This document shows, piece after piece, positions 12,248-24,878 of a stretch of DNA of 64,000 nucleotides. The stretch covers positions 46,077,332-46,141,331 of the forward strand of contig OZ035963.1 in the NCBI GenBank assembly GCA_964034945.1. The letters run 5' to 3'. The translations under genes were made by a program, and so were the position numbers. The notes under the pieces were generated by a model. That model searched no databases. It was not told the DNA's origin and saw only the letters and a list, made by a program, of their open reading frames with translations. This DNA is from Chrysopilus asiliformis (taxonomy: Eukaryota > Arthropoda > Insecta > Diptera > Rhagionidae). Positions within the stretch are counted from its first letter, which is position 1, and each line of letters starts with the position of its first letter.

Positions 12248-12803
12248 AAGCTTAGAAGCCACTACTACCATAGAATAATATACTTACATAGAACGGTCGC
12301 CCCGGGATTTTCCCATAAGCCAATATAAGAGGAAGCGAGATGAACCAATATATGCTATAGACTTTCTCTGTCTACCACATTCACTAGATAGGCAACGTCA
12401 CAACTTTTGCTAAAAGCAGAAAATCAGGGGTGGATAGCTATGTTCTAAAAGTTAACAATTTGCATAAAATATGGTGCGAAAAAAACTTTTTTCATGCGGA
12501 TTCAACTATTTCAGTATTTTTTAATTACTTTAATGACATAAGTAACTTTATTTATTGAATCGTAATGAAAATGTCTGGTAATTTTAACTTAAAACATGTT
12601 GTTCTAAATATATTATTGTACTAAAATTTTAAGATAACCCTGAAATTGATAAAAAAAAACATTTTCCCTTGCTTCCGACCCCCTTTGTCGTCTTATTTGA
12701 AACTAGAGGGCAAAGTGAGCGGCGGGGCAAGGGGATGTTTTGTTTTGATTTGTCAAATGTCATTTGATTGCGCGTGAAGTAATTTGTTTATGTTGTTATT
12801 TGT

Positions 12804-13077
12804 GTTGTGCAATGCAGTATTTTTTCTGTGTGTGGTCACAAATGCGGAAATAGTACATGGACGGCACTAAATTTAACATTTTTCAAATTTCCAGACTCTG
12901 AAACCAGGTATGAAAACATTTTTTCTTGATGCTTGCTGATTGCAATTTCCAAGACGTCGAATGGATTTTTGGCATCGACCAGGAAGAGGTTACCAAAATC
13001 AACAGCATTAGGTCTTTTCGGATTTGCGAGGAGCACTTTCAGCATGAAAACATTCATCCCATTGGACGCTTGTGAAA
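12804..13077 (+). pseudogene. THAP-domain fragment with a frame break
   Basis: One frame reads SVCGHKCGNSTWTALNL then TFFKFPDSETRYENIF; after a one-base frame change the next reads DVEWIFGIDQEEV then SFRICEEHFQ, followed by a stop at about 13077. Cysteine pair, FxxFP and C-x2-H-F are the landmarks of a THAP zinc finger in the right order and spacing. No ATG lies in frame at the start and no further domain follows. It may be the remnant of a P-like transposase or of a host THAP gene, or an exon pair I have misjoined. Confidence 0.5.
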
Positions 13078-13099
13078 GACGGCTTTCAACAATAACAAA

Positions 13100-14188
13100 C
13101 TATTAGCGGCTTTCAATAATAAACAAACTAGAAATGTCAAATCGATGACATTGCCAGAATCTGGCAGCCAGATGACTGTTTATTATAAAAAAAACGACAT
13201 TAAAGAAAAAAAATCGCACAAAAGTTTTGTTCTTAACAAAAAATTTGCTCAACAAAAACGACATTTTCGTCAATATCAAACATATACAATTTTAGGCTAT
13301 TTTGACATCGCTGATTCTGAGTCAGACTTTGCTTTCGCGAAATTCACTCTACCTCTGGAGTTACTAAAAAGAAAATATTTTCGATACAAAAAAAAGTTGC
13401 TTGAAAGATTTCCTTTTTCGTATCTCCCGAAATAGAGGGAATCGGGCCAAAGCAAAATCCGATTTAGAACCAAAATACGATTAAAAATACTACTCCAATA
13501 TTTTTAATTAAACTGAATGCAATGTGGAAGGTCAGTGAGGTTATACTTGATGAACTTTTGTGGCAAAAACAAATAAATAACGAAAAAAGGAAATCATTTT
13601 TTTCGTTTTTCGTTACGTTTTTCGTTATTGTAACGGAATTGAATTTCTATAACGTTATAACGTAATTTTGAAGAAAAAGCCCGAAAATTATTTCGTTGTT
13701 TCGTTATGTTACGATAATGTTTTCCATCCCTGCTATTTTACCGAATTTCTTAATTAATTAATTAATGAAGATATTAGCCTATAACAAACAAGAGTTTTTT
13801 TTTAAATTTCGCATTTTTTCATCATAAACATTATGTTTATATGGAACAGACTGACACTACTTCACAAGGTTAAAAAATAATCAATCAGACATTGTTAATA
13901 TATTGGTCCTATTAGATAAGCCCGCTAAAAATGGACTTCACTTAATCGTTGCGAAAATATATTTTTTTCCGTTGTACTAAATATTAATATATATCTGGCA
14001 ATGTTGGATTTCAACAATTTACAAAGATTGTATATTTTTCTTGTTCTTTCCCAAATGAGTCGCGGGAGGCTGTTATTTGCGCTGCAAAAAATAGATAGCA
14101 AGATTTTAAAAAGTTTGTTCCTTGCAAACCTTCTATGTTAGTATATTACTCGTATTCTATGCTATTACGATGTGAACCAAATTTTTAG
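13100..14188. other. Intergenic, no gene recognised
   Basis: AT-rich DNA. The stretch 13590-13735 repeats 'cgttacgtttttcgttattg' words and ends ccatccctg, which looks like one hAT terminus, but its partner end was not found. A 96-codon open frame at 13145-13435 has no recognisable domain. Confidence 0.4.
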
Positions 14189-15113
14189 TAGGGGAAGCCG
14201 GGGCTTGTATTAACAAAATTTGGAAATTGGGTCATGTTTTTTTTAACAAGTAACATTTTTGATATTGTTTTTATATCTAGTCATACTGTAAGTCTTCAGG
14301 TATCATAAGAAATAAAAAAAAGTTTCAACCAGGTAGTCACTATATGAAAAAAATCATTTTTATGAAAAAATGTCATCTGTTAAAACTAACCCCAGTCACG
14401 GGGCTAGTTTTAACAACGATGGGGTAAGTATTAACATAAGTTTTAACATGGAAATAATTAAAAGAAAAGATTTTTTTTCACAAAAATTATAAAATAAACA
14501 AAATATATATCCTTTTAAATTCAAATATATTAATTATCACAAAAACTAATAAAATGAACCAAATAAATATCCTTTTCAAGGAACATAAATTGACAAAAAA
14601 ATTAAGTCGTTTTAAAAAACAAAAACAATTATTATTATCTAAAAAAAGGTCTCAGGGAAGCTTTTTTGTACATAATTTGTATCTATAAAAACATAGTATG
14701 AGAATTCTTACTCTATGTCTATGACATATTGTTAATTCTTGCCCCATGGGTTTGTTAATTTTAGCCCCGACACTACTTTTTTTGAATTATTAAGGATTGT
14801 AATACAACCAAAGGATATTATTAATTATAGCTTCATTAACTTACATTATCGGCAAAGTTATATTCAATAATATAAAAAACTAAGACAGAAATCAAAATAT
14901 TCCAAACCATAAAAAGTTCGTTTACCAGCTAAATTTCGGTCCTTGTGCTAAACATTAACTGACAATTAACTGTTTATGACTGATGAGTCACGATATGATT
15001 GACCTTATCGAATGATGGACAAAAACGAAATTTCGAGATTCTGGCTCGTATATTTCGGCGGGAATAGGCTTGTTAATACTTACCCCTGTTAATTCTAGCC
15101 CCGGGTTCCCCTA
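14189..15113. mobile_element. TIR element, TAGGGGAA..GGGGCT family (925 bp)
   Basis: Left end TAGGGGAAGCCGGGGCTTGT; the right end is its complement with a few changes. Inside, words such as 'ggggctagttttaaca' and 'gttaattctagcccc' recur in both orientations. The target duplication is unclear, so the superfamily is not assigned. No coding capacity. Confidence 0.65.
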
Positions 15114-17270
15114 TTTTATATTTGCATTGTATGGATGAAATTGTGTAGATGAATTTTTCGTGGTATTTCAAAACATTGAAATTGATTAGGGCTGTAACAA
15201 AAGTTACTATTCGTTATTCGGCCTATTTTTACTATTTGGTCGACTACCAAATATCAGTTCACTATTCGGCCGAATAGCGAATAATTCCAAATATATTATT
15301 CAATAATAATATCAACACATTTTTAGTCACAAAATTAATTTGTATATTTGTAATTTAAAAATGGCAAATTATGATGCAGAAAAACTAATTTTTCTGCATT
15401 GAAGGAAGCAGGCGATTTCGTATAAACATTGCCTGCTTCTGAAAACTGTCTCTAGGACCAGATTGGTAAATGGCAGCAAACTTCACTAAATTTGTGAATA
15501 TTTATTCCGATTTTCCTCCCATCATGTGGGACAGATTATCTTTCATTCGAAATAAATTAAATCTTTGTCATTAATATTTTATCAAAGATCATATTATACA
15601 TAAAGATGTTCAAAAACTCGCTTTCAGGCAGCTTGAGTGCACTTACAAGCATAGAGATGAGTTTTCAAGCATAGCTGATCATAGATGCATGATCATTATA
15701 TCAAAATAAAAGGAAATTATCTGAGCTTTTCACCAAAAATATGATGGAAGAAAGTTTCAGAAAATCTTAAGGAAACCCCTTTTCCTTCTAGTCACTCTTT
15801 TCGATGACTTTTTTTTGTGAGATGGTAATTAACCAATTTTTTTGTGTAAAACTAGTAAAGATAGTGGCTCCTAACAATCTTACAAATTTTACAAAAGGTT
15901 TTTTGTGATGTTTTTTTTTCAACGGGACAATTCCATGTCCGATTTTTTATGTTTTTTTTAAATTAGTTGTGGTTAAGTATCTAAGAAAGTTACCTGCATT
16001 TTTTTTGTTTGCATAAATAATACGCGATAGGCGGAGGGGAGGAGATCAAAGTTGAGAATTAAGCATTTGTAACTTCTAAACGGCAAAACATATTAAATAC
16101 TTGAGGTTATTTATAGTTGTATTTTTCAATAAAGAAATTGATTACTTTCATACCTCTCTCCTTCATATTGCAAAATTCAATTTAATGACAAGAGGTGAAA
16201 TATCTCTGCATCGTTTGTTTTTTAAATTTTTTCTGTAAATACCTACCAATATACATAAATATTCGCTAAATAAAATTTGTGGATAAATTCATTGTTTATT
16301 TTTTAATAAAATATTTTTATAATGTTTTTTTGAAACAATCAAATACAAGAAAAAAAATTTATATTCCACTGAATTTCAGCTCAATAACTGGACCGATTCA
16401 GCTGAGATTTTTCAAAGAAGCATTTCAGAATCTGAATTATTGAGTGCCAGAAATCATCTTATACTTGAAGGTTGACGCGCTCGAAGGCAGCAAAATGAAG
16501 TTTGAATATCTTTATATAATAGGGTACCTCCACGACCCACTTTAGTTTTTCCTTTACTATGAGGATGGATAGGCGGCCGAGCTTTTTGGTCGTGCTTTTT
16601 TTTGAAATCTTACATTTTAGAAGAAAATGCACGCTTTTTCTGGGCCATTGATCAAATTTGTTTTAAATGATAAAGCATTAAAACGTGTGTAAAAGCTTTT
16701 AGCAACGATCTCTTAAACTTTAGTATAAATATTCAAAAAATTGAAAAGAAAGTGAAAGCTTTGGGAGTTTTCCCGTAAATTGTGGCTGGCAACTGAACCG
16801 CGGAAGAATTTGTTTGACCGTCATTACATTGGCGGAAGAAGGCATCTGACTTCACGAAATGTTGGGCAAGAGACGAAGTGGGAATGATGATACGAAAAAA
16901 CGAACGAACTAAAAATTTCAGTTCGAGTGTAATAGGAACGACGTGTGATTGGCTATCTATTCCCACTTGTTTCGAAAAAATCATTCGGTTTGTAGACGCC
17001 AAGCGTGCGCATCTCGAATAGTTTTTATTTACGTGTGCTATATTTATTATTAATTATACCCTTTTATTGTCTTGATACAATCAGTAATATTATAAAAATT
17101 ATTAATAACTTTAATTTGACCCCACAATCCTACGAAATTCCGATAAATTATCTCTGACCACGATGTCGTTGAAATGAAAATGGCCCAGTTTTCATTTGTT
17201 CCACTTGTCGGGGTTGGGGTTCAGTTTATCTCGTGTAATCACAAAAGGTTGGTTTATTCAGTCCGTGTGT
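15114..17270. other. Intergenic, no gene recognised
   Basis: AT-rich. 15200-15300 has repeated 'attcgg' words. 16790-16990 is weakly similar to 17320-17450 (shared 'gaaaatttcag' and 'gtgattgg' context), which suggests an old repeat. No supported gene. Confidence 0.4.
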
Positions 17271-17279
17271 AATCATAGT

Positions 17280-17727
17280 CTTTGACGGTGATTACATTTC
17301 GACGTGGCGTCTTTCGTTACGTGCCCAAGTGAGGAACAGATGAAGTGCGGGACTGGTAGGGGTGAGGCACGTAGGATCTGACGAACGAAACTGAAAATTT
17401 CAGATGTGCCGGGCTGTGATTGGTTGAGCTGAAAACTGTTTACTTTTCTTGCCACATCCGTGCGACCGTGGCGTTAGCATCAATGCAATAGTTGAAAGGA
17501 AGAAATATGCTTTTACAGATTGAAATGAATCTGTCTTGCATTTAATATAAAAAAACCATTTGAGAAGCGGTAAACATGGATTTTAGTAGTTTTCCTGTCC
17601 TACTTTTCCATACCTCAAAACAACAACCAAAACCACGTAGGAAAATAACGACCAATCTGAACAGAAAAGGTACGTCACGAAAGACGTAACGAAACACACG
17701 ACATCTAACTGTAATCACCGTCATTGG
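17280..17727. repeat. Foldback-like element
   Basis: 'tgacggtgattaca' near 17284 recurs inverted near 17711-17724, and the neighbouring 'tcgttacgt' words also pair, giving diverged inverted ends about 50 bp long. No target duplication or coding region was seen. Confidence 0.5.
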
Positions 17728-18293
17728 ATGGTAAATTAATCGGGGAAGACCTAAGGCCGACGTGGGCAGGGTGACCGAAACCGACCGGATATCGATTCTA
17801 CGTCTTCGAGAATCTCTTTATTCCGAATCAATTTTGTGACACGTTTTTGATTTTGTTGAAACTTGGCATAGGGGGATATTTCGGGACCCTGAATAAGAAT
17901 CCGTCGATTAAAAATCCGCTGGGCACGGGCCAAGGGGTAGGATGGGAGGCTAAAAACAGATTTTTCAATATGACTCGCCATTTTCGAGAAAATTGGAAAA
18001 AAACGTTAAGCGGTTGCGGGAAGAGATAAGAGGAGCATTTTGGGAGTACTTGCCCGTTGAATTTCAATTTTTTAGATTAATATCTTCATGAATTATAACC
18101 GTATTAGGAGGCAAGTAACTCAAAGTCGAAATAGGGCTTTTTACCCTTAATAAACGATTTTTCCTGCCCAAAAGCAAAACCAGGTAAGCTATTTTGAATA
18201 TTGTTTCAAATCGTGAAATCCTTTTTTTCCAAAAAAGATGTCCACTTTCTAGATTATAGTCTCTCTATTTCTGGACTGTCCATGTTCTATATA

Positions 18294-18698
18294 GGTCTGT
18301 TCGATATGAGTCCTGGACTTACTCCGAACACATATCGAACAGAAAAGTGTAAGTCCAGGACAGTCCTGGACTTACTCTTGCTTTTAGCTGGAGTAAACTT
18401 TTGAGAGCTGATATTTATCAGACATAACCTCTCTTTTACAGTGTTTGGAGGAAGAAATGCAACAAAAGACATCATAAATTATTTCCAATATATATTCTTG
18501 AGCAGTTTCGGGTTTTATTTATTATATTTGTTATATTTTATAATCTATAATTATAAACTCATAATATAGAGTTAGTGATTTACTCTGAACTTACTCCAAG
18601 TTGTTCGATAAAAACAAATTCAGAGTAAGAAAATGCGCCATTTTGTAGAGTAAAGTAAAAATACTCGGAGTAAGTCCAGGACTTATATCGAACAGACC
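18294..18698. mobile_element. MITE-like element with TIR GGTCTGTTCGATAT (405 bp)
   Basis: Left end GGTCTGTTCGATATGAGTCC and right end complement GGTCTGTTCGATATAAGTCC. The word 'agtccaggac' occurs several times inside in both orientations. The target duplication is ambiguous in an AT-rich flank. Confidence 0.75.
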
Positions 18699-19604
18699 TT
18701 ATATGTAGGCTCACTACCCCTAATAAACGAGAAATTAAAGTGCGTCATTGCCCAGTTTCACACTTTTCAACTTTGCATTTATCTCCTTTGCACCGTTCTT
18801 CAAAAGAATATTTATTAGGAAATTTTTTAACATCTAGGAAATTTTTTTCTCATTCGTAAGTGAACTGTTGAAATGACAACATCAAGAAATGTACAGAAAA
18901 AAGCGTGCTGCCGCATTAGCCCTGTGTACTTTTCGAATTCTCCTTTTATGCGGTGAGTACGGCAACGAATCACTTCTTCTTCACTTTTTTTGCACTTCTA
19001 TTAGTTTATCGTCGAAACAATTACTTTCAATTTGTTCCATACTTAAATTGCTCAAATCGTAACCTAACTTTTTTGCGAAATGATATTTCCGTGCGTTGCC
19101 GCATGTAAAAGTAGAAAGTCGACCTACTCTATGCGGTGACGGTGCGTTGCCACATCGGACAAACGCATTATTAGGGGAGTACTCATAGGAGCCCGTTGAT
19201 TTTACTTGAACTGTCAACGTGACGGACGTATGACGGACGCATCGACGTACGATTCAGGTTCTACCTTAAATGTTGTCGCCTTTGACCATGTTCACATTGG
19301 TTGAAATAGTCCGCCTAATCTGACAGAAACTAGCAACATTTAGGCAAGGTGAGCAAGTGGGACTGAGTCCCACTTCCTCATGAAAGGTCTGAAATCGGCC
19401 ATTGAGGCACCCTAATTTTGACGAATTCTGGTCTAAATGGGCCATAGGTTTTTTTTTCAACTGACTTTGAATCACATTGAACGTACTTCGCAGATTTCTC
19501 CATTCCATTTTTAGTTCATCAGAGTTTTACAATTAGATTTCTGAACTTTTTCACGACATTCTGAAATTGATCTTGATAATTGAACCATTGGTCTTTAACT
19601 GAAT

Positions 19605-22600
19605 ATGGATAAAATTTGTCGTATCTGTACGAACGTCTGTGAAGAGTTAATTTCAATGGTGAAGAGATCTAAAGATGATATGGAAATTTTGCTTTTGGGG
19701 GAAAAGTTCGAAAGTTTAATTGGCTCTGAGGTAAATTTTGTTCAATTAACGTTCTTTTTTTTAAACCACTTTGTTTCAGTTGGAGCAAATCCCTGGATGC
19801 TATGGTCTATGTATAAATTGTAAAATTGAGTTGGTCTTTTATCATAATTTCAAAGAACAGGCGCTCCATTCTCAAATCAAGTTACTGAAAATTGTTGAAG
19901 ACACTATTCTAGAAGATATTGCGGGAGATTTGGTCAGTGAAGAAGGCGACAATAATGATTTGGTTGAATTTACAGAAGACGATACTGAAGTCCTGTTCAA
20001 TACAGAATTTTTAGAGCAGCAGGATGATGATGAAAGTGATGTAAGTGATGGAAGTGATTATATTATATTTGATGTCGATGAGGAACCCAAATCTGAACTC
20101 AACGACAAACCAAAAATGAAAACAAGAAAGAAAGAGGCACGATTGCAGAAAAAGGAAACTGACAAAAAGAGGTGAACATTCTTCCATTCTTACATTCAAA
20201 TCTGTTAAAAACAATTGCATGGTTAAATTATTGTAATTGTTTCAACTGATGCACGCAATTACAGATGGCACTATCTCTTTTTGTTGAGGATATCATAAAC
20301 GTTTTTTTTCATGAAGAATGTTAACGGTTTAGTCTATTCAAATTTCCAATTTCGTATTTTAGGCGCACGATAATTTTTTCAAAAAGATGGAAATATCACT
20401 GTGAGATCTGTAATAAATACTTCATCAAAGAGGATATTTATGAATCGCATAAGAAGATTCATGACGGAAAGCCTGCATGGGAGTAATACTAATGAAAATT
20501 CCCGACATTAAACCTCGTCTCGATTAGATATGAATTGGGATTTTTTCATGAACTGCGATTGAAATATCCTGGGAGACAGTATTTTTTTATATATTGGGTA
20601 AAAATGCTGGAAAAATATATCTGCAACTGTCATATTTTAATGGCAGGCCATTAAAAAATTACAATTTATGTCTAATCTAGATCTAAAATTATTGAATAAA
20701 TTTTAATTGATTTGATATTTAGATGTGACATTTGCGGTAAGAGCTTCAAGAAAAAAGGAAATTATGAATATCACATGAAACATCATTCTGAACAACGAGA
20801 CTTTAAGTGTAATATTTGCGGGAAAGCGTATTTATCAAAAGCAGATCTTGAGATTCATTTAAAATGTCATTCAGATTTGAGGCCGTATATTTGTAATATA
20901 TGTGGTAAGTATTGACATAAACTCTAAGATAATCCAAACAGAACAAAGAAAAGTGACAAACATATTGCATTTATGTCGTGACTTTAGATCAGGCCTGGGC
21001 ACCATGTATGTAGTGATTTACTATTACTCGAAGAAATTTTATGTTTCTTCATATACTATAACACGAAATGAGAAAACGCATCTTTTTCATTTTTTACGCT
21101 CTTTCGCTTTTGATGGAGACGTTTAGGAACAGTGGACTACACAATTTATCATGATGCGATTACAAAAAAATAATAAGTTCCGTCGTGCAAAAAAACTTGT
21201 GGGGACGTATTTCCGGTTCTGTGCTTCGAAAAAACATGCGCTAAATTGCATTATGTTACCTGATAGGACAGCTGTTGTAATGGCGTTCTAGATTGAATTT
21301 TTTATTCGACATGTAATTGCAAACTAGACATTGGCGGTTATCATTATTTGTGGTTATTAAATATTTGTTTTCCCAATCACACAACATAGTATTTGAATTT
21401 GAATACGAGCGTTTCATAATGGAAAATTAAAATTAAAAAAATCGAATTTCTGAAAAAATTTCGTACGTCAGTGTACTTTGGGAAGCAATTAGGGTTTTAG
21501 GGAGCAAATGTATACATCCGCACGCATCAACAACAGAAATTATACTGAATGGCTGTCGTAGGTCTGCTCGCTCCATCGATTGTTAGTGAATCGTTTGATT
21601 TCGGCTGCCGAAGTGGCCGTCGTCTACCAACACGTCTCATTGCGTTGGAGTGTCGAGTAAAAATGTTCATACATTGATTGTATTCTCGTAAAATTTGAAT
21701 AAAAATGTTATCGTTGTGAGGAGCCAGACGAGCCAAGGAGTGCCCAGGCTTGCTTTAGATCATCGTGAGACAAAACTTATAGCTTTATTAACAAGCAGTG
21801 TTGGGCAAAATGTAATTGTCAGAGCAATTAACAAGTAACGATTAAAATTTTATTTTTACACGCCATCCAGACCTGCCGGAAACGTTGACAGGACTGTTAA
21901 CAGAAATGTCATTAGAAAATTCTGTTGTGACGTAGGTTGGCTGCTGATTCTGGCATGACGTTTCAGTTCCAGAAATGCGTTGAGCAGTAAACAACTGAGA
22001 GTAGTAAATATGACGATCTGTTTTTTCTCTTTTTTCTTTAAAATCTCCGCACTAAAATGAAATTCGGCCTCCAGCTGCTCCCACGATGCCTTTTTCAAAT
22101 AATTTCTTTGTAAAAATTACTTTTAAACAGTATTCGTTTATAGAACGGAGCGTCTCTGCACGTAAAAAATTAGAATCCGCCATCTTAAATTCCATTTCTG
22201 TTACCATTTCTGTTAGCAAAGATGTCAGCAAAAACTGTCAGACTTTTCTGTCGTAACAGTTGACATTTCAATCTTCACTAGACATAACATCAGACGTAAC
22301 AGTGACAGGGATTCATGGCAGGTGTGGATTACTAGTTAATTGCAATTAATCAATTGTAATTGTAAATTCTGCAATTGACAATTAATTAATTGCTAATTGT
22401 ATTTTTCACAATTAACAATTAATTGTTAATTGTTTGATCAATCGTTACTAGTACAATTAACAATTAAATCTTATGAACTTTAAAAAATCAAAATCCCGAA
22501 TTTTCAACACCTTTTAATTAACGGTTCTGGAAAAGCAAAATTAACAAAATAAAAATTTTGAAAAACCCCCGACTAAAGAAAAACCTTAAAAAATTGAAAA

Positions 22601-24656
22601 AGACCTGAATAAAAAAAATCCTTTAAAAACGATAAAATAATCATTACAGTAAATTTAAAATTTGTGTGCGTCGGGAAAGCCTATTCGTTGAATTTGTGGA
22701 GCAAGGTTGTCTTGATCCAAACCAATTTTAAATTTACTCCAATGATTATATTATTTTATCCTTTTTAAAGGATTTTTTTTCATTATTAGGGTTGACCTCA
22801 GTAATTTAAATATCTCGAAAGTTATGCCTCAAACAGATGAGGCGTCAACGTCGGCGTTATGACACCAGCATGTGTGTATAGAGCCCATAATATAGAGAGT
22901 GGACATCCGGACTAGCGACTAGACATGAGTTTTTTTTTACTTATATTAAGCGATTTCCGTTATTTTGATAATGTAACAAAGAACGACATTTTTAAAGCTT
23001 TCCGCGCTCGTTTTTCAGCTTAGCGCCCATTTGTACAACGCCGGATGTTCACTCTGTATATTATAAGCTCTCTACACACATGCTGGCGTGTCAACAACTA
23101 CAATTTTCCAAATTTTGATATGAGTTTTTTTTTATTGATATAGACCTGATTTTTCAGCTCGGCGGCCATTTTTACACGTCCCATTGTTTATTCTCTAGAT
23201 TATAATCCAAATGCACACAAATTCAACGACCAATAGGCTTTCCCGACGCACACAAATTTTAAATTTTCTGTAATGATTATTTTATCCTTTTTAAAAGATT
23301 TTTTTTATTCAGGAGTTTTTAAATTGCTTAGGGTTTTTCTTTAGTCGGGGGTTCTTTAAATTTTTATTTTGTTTTTTTTTTTACTCTTTTAAAAGATAAC
23401 AGTGAATAAACTTTTTATGTCCAATTGAATTTAAAGTTTTTGGTAACCATTTTGTAATAATTATTTAAAGATTAACAATTTTTTTCAAGTAATGTCCCTC
23501 GAATGCCGAAGTGGGGTCGAAATCGATTCAGTGGTTCAGAAGGTACAAGGAGAGGGGGTTTAAATTGAGGGGGAGGGGGAACTCTTGTACACCAGAATAT
23601 TGCTTTCATTATTTACAACCGAATTCCGAAAGCGGGATTGGAATCGGTTCAGTGGATTGGTAGATACAAGGAGAGGGGGTTTAAATTGAGGGGGGAAGGG
23701 GGAATTTTTAAACGAAAGAACCTTGCAGCACCCATATCCAGCTAGGGATGCAACATCGTTCATAAAACCTCGATATAGGTTTTATAAAACGGATTTCCAC
23801 ATCAGGACCAAACTTCTCTGTAAAATTTCATGGCTAGCTCTGGTATTTTTCGCGAAATCTTGTAGAAAGATGAAACCGAAAATTTACACCAAAGGAAATT
23901 TAAAGAAATCTTTAAGTAGAGTGTCTCTCTTAAATCTATCTAAAAACTAGTTCCTCTAGTCCTAAAATTAGTTTCTCTACTAATTTTATGAAGAGTAACG
24001 TTCTAACATCGTGGATAACAACATCGATACCTCGATATATCGGCCTGTTCAACATCGAGGTTAAAACTCGATATTTTTCAACGATACCTCGACCTGTTCA
24101 ACGATAATTGACGCTATGGTAAATTTACATTATAAATACTAGTTACTAATTTTGTATAAAAGGTCATAATTTTTAATAGAAAACATTTTTTTTGTACAGG
24201 GAAATCATACAAATTACGAACTCATTTGGGAAATCATCTTGACACACACAATGTCGAATACCTTTACGAGTGCGGAATATGTGATAAAAAATTCAAAACG
24301 AGAGGTTCGCGAAAAATGCATAGAGCCAGTGTACATACTAGATTGGATGAGCATACATGTACAATTTGCAATCGAACGTTTGGACGGAAATATCATTTAA
24401 AGGTAAAATATTCGAATTATTGTCTAGTTATGAAAATTGTTCACATTTGGGCTGTCTCTGAACTGCGGCTTATTAGTTTTTTGATTTACTATGGCGGAGT
24501 TTTAGTACAAAGTAATCACATTTGGTTTCTCAAAAGAAAAAATCAGTGAAACGTGCATCATTGACAGCCTCTAAATGCTGTTTTGAGTCTTGGTTATTAA
24601 AAAAAACATTTTTTTAGAGACATTTACTAAAACACGACGGTAATAAGGACAAATAA
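19605..24656 (+). CDS. ZAD-type C2H2 zinc-finger protein, paralogue B (complete)
   Basis: Likely nuclear sequence-specific DNA-binding protein of 353 residues. Exons: 19605-19730, 19780-20171, 20363-20482, 20723-20904, 24200-24402, 24618-24656 (TAA); all introns are GT-AG. The start is the ATG just before CRIC, the usual N-terminal position of a ZAD domain. Zinc ligands of the ZAD are C5/C8 (CRIC) and C53/C56 (CINC); this domain normally mediates dimerisation. Residues about 70-170 are acidic, then lysine-rich. Six C2H2 fingers start near residues 186, 214, 242, 270, 298 and 327, all with C-x2-C-x12-H-x3/4-H spacing; fingers 2, 4 and 6 are completed across splice junctions. It is a tandem duplicate of the gene at 1-12181. 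Intron 4 (3.3 kb) holds a hAT element, an inverted-repeat element and a second hAT fragment. The very short last exon supplies the final two histidines. Targets are unknown. Confidence 0.9.
20990..21752. mobile_element. hAT-type non-autonomous element (763 bp)
   Basis: Ends CAGGCCTGGGCACC and the complement of CAAGCCTGGGCACT, flanked by the exact 8-bp duplication CTTTAGAT at 20982-20989 and 21753-21760. No transposase. It serves as the uninterrupted reference for the nested copy at 4877-6600. It lies in intron 4 of zinc-finger gene B. Confidence 0.92.
22590..23510 (+). repeat. Inverted-repeat element E, copy 1
   Basis: Its own ends are inverted ('cccgactaaagaaaaacc' and 'aataaaaaaaatc' words near 22570-22620 and complementary near 23300-23360). 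The whole unit recurs in reverse at 26860-27640. Non-coding; inside intron 4 of zinc-finger gene B. Confidence 0.75.
23502..23710 (+). repeat. Tandem duplication of about 125 bp
   Basis: Two successive segments share 'gaatc(g)gttcagtgg', 'tacaaggagagggggttt' and 'aaattgaggggg' in the same order, differing by several substitutions. Intronic and non-coding. Confidence 0.6.
23743..24115. mobile_element. hAT fragment of the TAGGGATGCAACATCG family
   Basis: Begins TAGGGATGCAACATCG, a terminus of the complete element at 57715-59672, and then carries the reverse complement of that element's left 300 bp or so, including a piece of repeat D. The middle of the element is missing and no second terminus or target duplication was found. 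Confidence 0.65.
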
Positions 24657-24696
24657 GCTTCTATGAAAATACTACAGCAGTGAATACTTTATATGA

Positions 24697-24702
24697 AATA
24701 AA
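24697..24702 (+). promoter_or_regulatory. Candidate polyadenylation signal of zinc-finger gene B
   Basis: AATAAA lies about 40 bp after the TAA of gene B. It falls in the 222-bp gap between gene B and the convergent Cdk7 gene, so both 3' ends must fit in this short interval. Confidence 0.5.
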
Positions 24703-24835
24703 TCATCAAACTATAATTAAGCCAAGTGATAAATGTATGTGCCCAGAAAATAGGTAAATTATAAAAAAAATTCAGATGGGATTAAACTTTTTTTTTTGCA
24801 CACATTTAAAATTCAATTAGAATTGTCTTTGAACA

Positions 24836-24841
24836 TTTATT
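24836..24841 (-). promoter_or_regulatory. Candidate polyadenylation signal of Cdk7
   Basis: AATAAA on the minus strand, about 38 bp beyond the Cdk7 stop codon and inside the short convergent interval with zinc-finger gene B. Confidence 0.5.
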
Positions 24842-24878
24842 TACAAAAATAAAAAAATCATCCATACTAGAATTTATA

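Noticed and set aside
12426..13733. Possible hAT pair CAGGGGTGGA (12425) and CCATCCCTG (13733) enclosing the THAP fragment
   Set aside because: The flanking 8-mers do not match and the inner ends do not pair beyond about 9 bases.
19266..19508. 80-codon minus-strand frame upstream of zinc-finger gene B
   Set aside because: No domain recognised; more likely promoter or 5' flank of gene B.
21856..22090. Minus-strand frame starting KKASWEQLEAEF, faintly like a Myb/SANT-type domain in Zeste-like proteins
   Set aside because: Only one helix-like segment fits, upstream sequence needs a frame change, and the rest is unlike the family; too weak to annotate.
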